Positions 49,002 through 55,015 of a DNA stretch of 55,015 nucleotides are shown in pieces. Every line of letters starts with the position of its first letter. Positions within the stretch are counted from its first letter, which is position 1. The notes below the pieces were generated by a model. That model did not search any database and was not told where the DNA came from. It saw only the letters and a list, made by a program, of their open reading frames with translations. The DNA comes from a virus, in the IMG/VR virus record IMGVR_UViG_3300046411_000570, positions 1 through 55,015 of that record, one strand, 5' to 3'. A program made the position numbers and the translations under genes.

Positions 49002-50717
49002 ATGATATTATTTAAAAGACTATCTTATAAAAACTTTTTATCAACTGGTAATCAACCAATAGTGGTTAACCTTGATATGTCACAAACTACATTAATTGTA
49101 GGTACAAATGGTAGTGGTAAATCAACACTACTAGACGCATTATGTTTTGTATTATTTAATAGACCATTTAGAATTATTAAGAAAGAACAAATGGTCAATA
49201 CTATTAATAATGCTGATTGTATTGTAGAGGTTGACTTTGAAGTAGGTACCAAAAAATTTAAAGTAAGAAGAGGTATTAAACCAAATCTATTTGAGATATT
49301 TTGTGATGGCAAAAAATTAAATCAAGACGCCAACAATATTGATTATCAAAAGTACCTAGAACAAAATATTATGAAACTTAATTATAGGTCTTTCATACAG
49401 GTTGTTTTATTAGGTTCTTCCTCATACGAGCCGTTTATGAAGATGAAACCGAGATATAGAAGAGAAGTTGTTGAAGAGATACTTGATATTAGAGTTTTTG
49501 GCCTTATGGACCTAATTTTGCGTTCCCAACAGAGTGATTTACAAAAAAAGTTGACGGAGGTGAGGCACCAAGCGGAGTTAATAAAGACCAAGTACGAAAC
49601 TGAAGCAAAGTATCTAACCACTCTGGAAACCAAAGGTAGCGACAACCAGAAGGTAGCGCTAGATAGACTAGAAGAAAATAACAAAAATAAACAAAATTAT
49701 GAAACAAAACTACAAAAACTAAATGAAGAGATAGCTGTTAGTCAAAATGAACTAAATGGTCAAGATGAAGCTGATAATAAACTTAAACAACTGAATAAAC
49801 TAGAAACAAAAATAGAATCTAATTTAGAAACTCATAAAAAAACATTGTCATTTTTTAAAGAGAATGATAATTGTCCTGTATGCACACAACAAATAGATGA
49901 GGAGTTTAAAGGTAAAAAATGCGAAGAAGAACACGGTACAATTTCCAAGCTAGAGACAGGTCTAGTCCAGCTCGTAGAAGAAATATCAAAACAAGAACAA
50001 AAAGTATCAGCCTTCTCCAAGGTTACAAACAAAATATCAGATATGAAACTGGACTTGGCGAAAATTACCTCGTCATTAGAACAGATAAAGAATCAGAGTG
50101 ACCAGATACAAAGAGATATTAGTAGAGTAAGTGAAAAAGATGTTGATATAGAAAGCATAGAACTTGAACTAGAAAAGATGAGACTTGATTTAAAAGAAGC
50201 TGAATTGCAATTAGATAAAGTAAATGAAGAAAAAGGCTATGTAGATATATTAAGAGAAATACTTAATGACAAAGGTGCTAAAGCACAAATCATACGTAAG
50301 TATGTACCTATTATGAATAGTCTTATTAATAAATATTTACAGGCAATGGACTTCTATATTTCATTTAACCTAGACGAAGAGTTTAATGAAACCGTTAAAT
50401 CAAGATTTAGAGATACCTTTAACTATAATAACTTTAGTGAGGGTGAGAAAATGAGAATAGACCTTGCTTTACTATTTACTTGGCGAGATATTGCAAGAAT
50501 GAAGAATAGTACAAATACCAATCTATTAATACTAGATGAAATATTTGATTCATCATTAGACGGCCAAGGTACAGATGACTTCTTTAAAATCATTAAAACT
50601 TTAGAGAAAGAAAACATCTTTATTATATCACACAAAGGTGACATACTATTTGATAAATTTACAAACATAATAAAGTATGAAAAGGTACAAAACTTTACAC
50701 AACTAGGAACAATATGA
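49002..50717 (+). CDS. gp46: Recombination nuclease subunit gp46 (Rad50/SbcC-like ATPase)
   Basis: The 571-residue SMC-like protein has Walker A GTNGSGKST (34-42), a long coiled coil broken by the zinc hook CPVC (Cys291, Cys294), an ABC signature NFSEGEKMRIDLAL near 474-487, and Walker B LLILDEIFDS. T4 gp46 is about 560 residues. It pairs with gp47. It begins eight bases after the oxygenase stop and overlaps the deformylase start by four bases. Confidence 0.96.
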   Translation: MILFKRLSYKNFLSTGNQPIVVNLDMSQTTLIVGTNGSGKSTLLDALCFVLFNRPFRIIKKEQMVNTINNADCIVEVDFEVGTKKFKVRRGIKPNLFEIFCDGKKLNQDANNIDYQKYLEQNIMKLNYRSFIQVVLLGSSSYEPFMKMKPRYRREVVEEILDIRVFGLMDLILRSQQSDLQKKLTEVRHQAELIKTKYETEAKYLTTLETKGSDNQKVALDRLEENNKNKQNYETKLQKLNEEIAVSQNELNGQDEADNKLKQLNKLETKIESNLETHKKTLSFFKENDNCPVCTQQIDEEFKGKKCEEEHGTISKLETGLVQLVEEISKQEQKVSAFSKVTNKISDMKLDLAKITSSLEQIKNQSDQIQRDISRVSEKDVDIESIELELEKMRLDLKEAELQLDKVNEEKGYVDILREILNDKGAKAQIIRKYVPIMNSLINKYLQAMDFYISFNLDEEFNETVKSRFRDTFNYNNFSEGEKMRIDLALLFTWRDIARMKNSTNTNLLILDEIFDSSLDGQGTDDFFKIIKTLEKENIFIISHKGDILFDKFTNIIKYEKVQNFTQLGTI

Positions 50718-51286
50718 CAGATAAAAAAATAAAAGAACTATCATTGGTGCCTTCAAATGACGCCAGAGTATTATCAGCAATAGCACCATTTACAGACGAT
50801 ATGTTAAAAGAATCAAGTGACGGATTTAAGACAAGAGCTGACGTTTCCAAATCAATGTTTATGTGTATGAAAAAATATGGTGGTATAGGTCTTACTTGTA
50901 ATCAAGCAGGTCTACCATTTAGAATGTTTGTAATGGGTAATCATTTATCATTAAACAATGGTGAAAAATATGCTTGTTGGAATCCTAAAATAAAATCTAC
51001 ATCAAAAGATGAAATATTAATGTCTGAAGGTTGTTTAACTTTTCCTTATTTGTTTTTAAATATATCAAGACCAAAAAAAGTAATAGTAGAATTTGAAGAT
51101 GATGACGGTAAATCGGTTGAAAAAGAATTTGATGGTATGTTCTCACGAATCTATCAACACGAATTTGACCATACATTAGGTCTTACATTTGTAGAAAAAG
51201 TATCAAAACTGAAGTTTGATATGGCCAAGAAGAAGGCTGAAAAGTTATATAAACGTGACCTACAAAGAGCGGAACTTCAGGCTTGA
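50714..51286 (+). CDS. def: Peptide deformylase
   Basis: The 190-residue enzyme has all three motifs: GIGLTCNQAG (motif 1), EGCLTF with Cys107 (motif 2) and QHEFDHTLG with His149, Glu150 and His153 (motif 3). These bind Fe2+/Zn2+ and remove formyl from nascent N-termini. Phage deformylases are known in marine T4-like phages and tend to be compact like this one. It overlaps gp46 by four bases, and the -35 box of the next promoter overlaps its stop. Confidence 0.96.
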   Translation: MTDKKIKELSLVPSNDARVLSAIAPFTDDMLKESSDGFKTRADVSKSMFMCMKKYGGIGLTCNQAGLPFRMFVMGNHLSLNNGEKYACWNPKIKSTSKDEILMSEGCLTFPYLFLNISRPKKVIVEFEDDDGKSVEKEFDGMFSRIYQHEFDHTLGLTFVEKVSKLKFDMAKKKAEKLYKRDLQRAELQA

Positions 51287-51311
51287 CAATCTTAAAAAAC
51301 TAGTATAGGAT
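51283..51311 (+). promoter_or_regulatory. Sigma70-type early promoter
   Basis: TTGACA (51283-51288), 17 bases, TAGGAT (51306-51311), then nine bases to ATG 51321. Its -35 box overlaps the deformylase stop. Confidence 0.72.
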
Positions 51312-51320
51312 GTTTATATT

Positions 51321-52619
51321 ATGGCTTATTCGTGGAAGAAAGGTATGTCTATTGACGACCAATGGCAAAGTTGGCAAGAACACAATCCATTAGACAAAAT
51401 ACCTGATATAGATACAGATACATTAAAAGAAACAATCATTAAAGATTTATCTTATGTATCTCAAATGGATGTAAAAGAATATACTTTATATCAAAAATGG
51501 TGTGAAGTACACGACAAATATCCTACTGAAGAAGTCAATAGTTTCTTTGACGATAAACCAGCATTAAAGAATCCTGACCAAGGTGCATTATTACAAGAGA
51601 TTAAAAACAATTTCTGGTTGCCTGAAGACCAAGAAGAATATTTAAATTTAGAACCTGAACTATTGTGGACAGATGGTGATTCTGTTAAATCTATTACTGG
51701 TGCAAATATGCCTGCCATTTGGAATGGTATGAGAACGTTTTTATCAACTATGAAAAACAATAGTAATATTGGTAGAAACCTAAACTTTTTAATCAGAGAT
51801 AAAGTATCAAAAAAACTATTAGGTGTTACCTGTATGTCCTCTGATTTTTTAGACCTTACACCTAGAGACAATTATATTGGTTGGGAACGTGAGGCCAAGA
51901 CGCAAAGAATGATTAATCATACTTGTATCGGGTCTACAATTGTACCAATTCAGCCTTTAGGGTATAACCTGGTAGGTGGCAAACTACTGGCACTTTTATG
52001 CCTATCTGATACGGTTGAAAAAACCTGGGAATACCAATACAAAGATAAACTAGTAGGGGTAACCACAACAAGTCTATATGGTAAGACAAAAACCATACCA
52101 TTATCACAATACGATAGACTTAAAAACTGGAAGAAAATGGGTTGGACTGCTGGTAGTGTATCATATGAACCACTAAAACCAACTAGAATGATGATACAAA
52201 ACTGGTTAAAGAAACAACATACTTACAAATACTTTGAATGGTATGTTGCAAAGAAAGACACAGGTCAACCACATAAAAGAGACCATAGAAATAGAAGTCA
52301 TACATTTACATATAACAAACTAGGTATAGATAAGAAGTTAATCAAATCTGAACACGCTAGAGGTATATACTTTGGTGAATTATATGAGAATACAAAAGAA
52401 TTTTTAAGAGAAGAGATAAAAGAAGACAAATTGGTCAGAAAATTTGATAATTCAGTAGAAGCATTAACTGATTTATGGAAGAATAAGTATGCTAAGAAAA
52501 GACTGGCTAGTTTAAAAAAACAAGACAGAGTATCTAAAGAGACCCATTTCTATGATGATATTATCTATATGAATTGGGAAGAATGTAAATCCAAATACTT
52601 AAATGACGTAGGGAGATAA
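51321..52619 (+). CDS. DUF4338/DruA-like protein
   Basis: The 432-residue protein has a central block NLNFLIRDKVSKKLLGVTCM, then YIGWEREAKTQRMINHTCIG, IVPIQPLGYNLVGGKLLALL and a DxxE/Tyr-rich strand leading to GWTAGSVSYEP. I recognise the order (a resistance-like lead strand, I-G-W, a basic helix, a small-residue helix) as the DUF4338 fold, which includes DruA of the Druantia defence system. The N-terminal 130 and C-terminal 100 residues are helical and charged. Similar genes are carried by marine T4-like phages. A role in DNA handling or counter-defence is inference. It has its own early promoter. Confidence 0.6.
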   Translation: MAYSWKKGMSIDDQWQSWQEHNPLDKIPDIDTDTLKETIIKDLSYVSQMDVKEYTLYQKWCEVHDKYPTEEVNSFFDDKPALKNPDQGALLQEIKNNFWLPEDQEEYLNLEPELLWTDGDSVKSITGANMPAIWNGMRTFLSTMKNNSNIGRNLNFLIRDKVSKKLLGVTCMSSDFLDLTPRDNYIGWEREAKTQRMINHTCIGSTIVPIQPLGYNLVGGKLLALLCLSDTVEKTWEYQYKDKLVGVTTTSLYGKTKTIPLSQYDRLKNWKKMGWTAGSVSYEPLKPTRMMIQNWLKKQHTYKYFEWYVAKKDTGQPHKRDHRNRSHTFTYNKLGIDKKLIKSEHARGIYFGELYENTKEFLREEIKEDKLVRKFDNSVEALTDLWKNKYAKKRLASLKKQDRVSKETHFYDDIIYMNWEECKSKYLNDVGR

Positions 52620-52622
52620 CCA

Positions 52623-53012
52623 ATGGAAGGTCAATTGGAAAAAGAATTCGGTACTAGAACAAATGAGACACATAAATACAAAAGAGTAAGCGACCTAGAT
52701 ATGTACCAAAAGGTTGCAAAAACAACGGCAATATATCCGAGAGAACAGGCCATTATCTATCCAACATTAGGACTGACCGGTGAAGCAGGAGAAGTAGCTA
52801 ACAAGGTTAAAAAACTAATAAGAGACGGATATGAGAACAATAAGGATTATCGTGAAGCGTTATCCAAAGAGATTGGCGATTGCCTTTGGTATATCAGTAT
52901 ATTGGCTGACGATATTGGCTTTAAGCTTTCCGACATTGCTAACGATAATTTAAACAAATTACTAGACAGAGCGAATCGTGGGAAACTCTCGGGTTCCGGC
53001 GACAACCGGTAG
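52623..53012 (+). CDS. mazG: MazG nucleotide pyrophosphohydrolase
   Basis: The 129-residue all-alpha NTP pyrophosphohydrolase has GLTGEAGEVANKVKK (the E-x-x-E metal site) and EIGDCLWYISILADD (the E-x-x-D site), and ends RGKLSGSGDNR, typical of phage MazG. It hydrolyses NTPs/dNTPs or ppGpp-like nucleotides and is a common marine-phage accessory gene. GGGAG precedes the ATG. A GC-rich inverted repeat starts in its last codons. Confidence 0.93.
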   Translation: MEGQLEKEFGTRTNETHKYKRVSDLDMYQKVAKTTAIYPREQAIIYPTLGLTGEAGEVANKVKKLIRDGYENNKDYREALSKEIGDCLWYISILADDIGFKLSDIANDNLNKLLDRANRGKLSGSGDNR

Positions 53013-53040
53013 CGAGAATCAAGCGGAAAAGAACGGAACC
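52992..53040 (+). repeat. GC-rich inverted repeat straddling the mazG stop
   Basis: GGTTCCG (52992-52998) pairs with CGGAACC (53034-53040). Within it CCGG (52996-52999) can pair with CCGG (53006-53009). The region is noticeably GC-rich for this genome and has no following T-run, so it is not a standard terminator. It could be a processing or stability hairpin. Confidence 0.45.
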
Positions 53041-53089
53041 AGAACAAATGGTAGTCGGCAATCGTTACCTGGTATAGAAAAAATAACGC

Positions 53090-53118
53090 TTGACATTTGT
53101 GGAAAAGGCCTGTAGGAT
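53090..53118 (+). promoter_or_regulatory. Sigma70-type early promoter before the cobT-like gene
   Basis: TTGACA (53090-53095), 17 bases, TAGGAT (53113-53118), identical in boxes and spacing to the promoter at 51283. ATG candidates lie at 53130 and 53151. Confidence 0.7.
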
Positions 53119-53150
53119 GGATCCATAGAATGAAAAAGGACACTAACACT

Positions 53151-55015
53151 ATGATAAATCTTGATGTCAAAGGCAATCTAGCCAAACTAATCGCAACAGA
53201 AAATATTATTGTACAACACAATAAAGTACAGACGGCTTCTTTTGATGTAAAGAATCGTGTGTTAACATTACCTATTTTTAAAGAGCAAAAAGGTGACATA
53301 TATGATATGTTGATTGCTCACGAATGTGCTCACGCCCTTTGGACTCCTTATGAACAATGGGAAGAGATTGCTACAGATAATGAATTAAGAGCATATGTAA
53401 ATGTTCTTGAAGATACTAGAATTGACCACCTTATACAGAAAAAATATCCTGGTGTAGTTAGAAACTATCAAAATGGTTTTGACTTACTAGATAAAAAGAA
53501 TTTCTTTGGTCTTATTGGTAAAGATATCAATAAAGACTTAATGTTAATTGATAAAATTAATATTAGAAGTAAATCTTTAAATAGATTACCATTCATATTT
53601 GCTCCTTTAGAAAAAGAATGGTTGGCTAAAGTTGACGCTTTGAAAACTTTTGATGATGTTGTTGCTTTAGCCAAACAAATGATTGAATGGCAGAAAAAAC
53701 AAATTGAGCAAATGAAAAAGTTGCCTAATTTTGATGACTTATCAATGTCTAAAATTTATGATTTATCAGATGATGAAGATGATTTTAATGATGAATCAGA
53801 TTCTTCAGGTTCAAATGTTGAACAAAATGATGATGACTCTGATGAAAAAAATGATTTCAATAACTTTGGTGACCAAGAAGCTGATGATGAAAAAGATGGT
53901 TCTGGTACTCCTGACAAGTCTGAAAAAACAGATGATAAAAAAGATGATGGTAAAGAAGCTAGTCATTACGGACCTGGTTCAGGCGGTGATTTTGACTCTG
54001 GTAAAATGCTTAAAGCGGTTACACAGGAAGCGTTTGATGATAAAGTCACAGATTTATTAAATGAAAATTCTAAAGGTTACACATATGGTAATATGCCTCA
54101 GCCTAATTTAAAAGACTCTTTAACAACTTACAAACAATTCTTATCAACCTTTGAAAAAATCAAAGCAGAAACTAATTATAGTCCTGCTTATGACCAATGG
54201 TTAGCTGATGAATATAAAAAGTTTCTTAAAGAAAACAAAAAAACGGTTTCATATCTTGTTAAAGAATTTGAAATGAAGAAAGCTGCTACTGCTTATAAAA
54301 GAGCAAGTACAGATAAAACTGGTATTATTGACCCATTAAAATTGCCTTCTTACAAATATTCAGATGATATATTTAAAAGATTGACTATTATACCTGATGG
54401 TAAAAACCACGGTATGATGATGTTGCTTGATTGGTCTGGTTCTATGAGTGATGTATTGAATCAAACTATACACCAATTAATTAACTTGGTAGAGTTTGTA
54501 AGAAGAGTTAATATACCTTTTGAGGTTTACTTCTTTACAAGTGAAAGAAAATATATGAATCAAGATACTGGTTATGATAAATCTTTCATCTATCAAAATG
54601 GTGATTGGAAAATGGAAGACTTTAACCTAGTTAATGTTGCCAGCCATAAGATGACTAAAAAACAATTAGACCAATCTATGATGTATATGTATCATATGGG
54701 TGATTATTATAACGAAAACTATTGTAGAGGTTATAGAGATTATAACTTTAAAAAACCTGATAGTTATTCTATACCTAGAGAATTTAGTCTTGGTAATACA
54801 CCATTAAATGAAGCTTTAATATTTGTAAACAAATTGTTACCAATGTTTAAGAAGAAATATGGTATTGAAAAAATGACCTTGATTACACTTACAGATGGCG
54901 GTGCCAATGGTATGAGAGGTAGAGTACACGGTAGTTTACAAGACTATGATTGGGGTACTACTAAAGTATTTAATATGACCAAGAATAAAAGACTTATGAA
55001 AAAAGACTCTGACCA
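53151..55015 (+). CDS. cobT: CobT-like metalloprotease/VWA protein, 3' part missing
   Basis: At least 621 codons lie in the window and the gene runs off the right edge. His57-Glu58-Cys-Ala-His61 is a zinc-protease HExxH motif, with Glu87 in NVLEDTRID as third ligand. A very acidic Asp/Ser/Lys linker follows (about 200-290). DWSGSMS (Asp427, Ser429, Ser431) is the VWA MIDAS motif, with LTDGGANG downstream. This matches phage genes usually named cobT, partners of CobS-like AAA ATPases; real cobalt chelation is not implied. I chose ATG 53151 (AGGA upstream); an in-frame ATG at 53130 is possible. It lies behind an early promoter. Confidence 0.85.
   Translation, partial: MINLDVKGNLAKLIATENIIVQHNKVQTASFDVKNRVLTLPIFKEQKGDIYDMLIAHECAHALWTPYEQWEEIATDNELRAYVNVLEDTRIDHLIQKKYPGVVRNYQNGFDLLDKKNFFGLIGKDINKDLMLIDKINIRSKSLNRLPFIFAPLEKEWLAKVDALKTFDDVVALAKQMIEWQKKQIEQMKKLPNFDDLSMSKIYDLSDDEDDFNDESDSSGSNVEQNDDDSDEKNDFNNFGDQEADDEKDGSGTPDKSEKTDDKKDDGKEASHYGPGSGGDFDSGKMLKAVTQEAFDDKVTDLLNENSKGYTYGNMPQPNLKDSLTTYKQFLSTFEKIKAETNYSPAYDQWLADEYKKFLKENKKTVSYLVKEFEMKKAATAYKRASTDKTGIIDPLKLPSYKYSDDIFKRLTIIPDGKNHGMMMLLDWSGSMSDVLNQTIHQLINLVEFVRRVNIPFEVYFFTSERKYMNQDTGYDKSFIYQNGDWKMEDFNLVNVASHKMTKKQLDQSMMYMYHMGDYYNENYCRGYRDYNFKKPDSYSIPREFSLGNTPLNEALIFVNKLLPMFKKKYGIEKMTLITLTDGGANGMRGRVHGSLQDYDWGTTKVFNMTKNKRLMKKDSD

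Noticed and set aside
53731-54060. Open frame rich in Met, Lys and Leu in another frame of the cobT-like gene
   Set aside because: Low-complexity product caused by the acidic Asp-rich linker in the true frame.
1-55015. tRNA genes, CRISPR arrays, insertion sequences, attachment sites
   Set aside because: No cloverleaf, spaced repeats, transposase or integrase was seen on either strand by eye.

Overview
The window is about 55 kb of an AT-rich (by eye roughly one third G+C, not counted) tailed-phage genome of the marine T4-like myovirus type. Direct support is a near-complete, collinear T4 head/neck/tail block: gp13, gp14, gp15, gp16, gp17 (terminase), gp18 (sheath), gp19 (tube), gp20 (portal), a gp67/68-like core protein, gp21 (protease), gp22 (scaffold) and gp23 (capsid). 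It is followed by uvsY, uvsW, gp55, gp47 and gp46. T4-type late promoters (TATAAATA) recur in front of the structural genes. The host cannot be read directly. No photosystem, phycobilisome or other cyanophage photosynthesis gene is visible. The ho1-pcyX pair, the AT-richness and the gene content fit a pelagic alphaproteobacterial (for example SAR11-like) host better than a cyanobacterium, but that is inference.

Layout. (1) 1-3131, minus strand: a radical-SAM enzyme cut by the window edge, a small unknown protein, a DegT-type aminotransferase, an SGNH hydrolase and a glycosyltransferase-like protein. (2) 3131-3144: a perfect palindrome carrying a late promoter on each strand, five bases from the ATG of each divergent gene. 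(3) 3144-9406, plus strand: ten tightly overlapping accessory genes (2-oxoglutarate oxygenase-like proteins, a fatty-acid desaturase, a short class-I aminotransferase, an FMN reductase, a peroxiredoxin, a methyltransferase and a GNAT-like protein). (4) 9431-26730: virion decoration and fibre genes, including four large fibres that share an N-terminal module. Three of these carry RCC1-type propeller repeats and one also carries a cupredoxin-like domain with a complete type-1 copper ligand set. (5) 26773-28679: an overlapping three-gene cassette of an unknown protein, heme oxygenase (ho1) and a PcyA/PcyX-type ferredoxin-dependent bilin reductase. (6) 28687-44249: the T4 neck, packaging, tail and head block, a terminator after gp23, a membrane/secreted protein pair and a second tail-tube-fold protein. 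(7) 44252-55015: replication, recombination and regulation genes preceded by sigma70-like promoters: uvsY, uvsW, gp55, gp47, a 2OG oxygenase, gp46, peptide deformylase, a DUF4338/DruA-like protein, MazG and a truncated CobT-like metalloprotease/VWA protein.

How it works together. Early sigma70-type promoters lie before uvsY, gp55, the DUF4338-like gene and the cobT-like gene. The gp55 product then directs transcription from TATAAATA promoters, which drive virion genes and, by position, the accessory metabolic operons. Heme oxygenase opens heme to biliverdin and the bilin reductase reduces it further with ferredoxin. PcyX enzymes are known from uncultured oceanic phages and make phycoerythrobilin. 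No ferredoxin gene is visible, so electrons would come from the host or from a phage gene outside the window.

Most interesting: the ho1-pcyX cassette with its unrecognised upstream partner in a full T4-like context; the palindromic bidirectional late promoter that predicts leaderless mRNAs; the constant geometry of the early promoters; the copper-site and RCC1 fibres; and the ten-gene accessory operon. No tRNA, CRISPR, insertion sequence or origin was recognised, and no stretch longer than about 140 bases lacks a gene.
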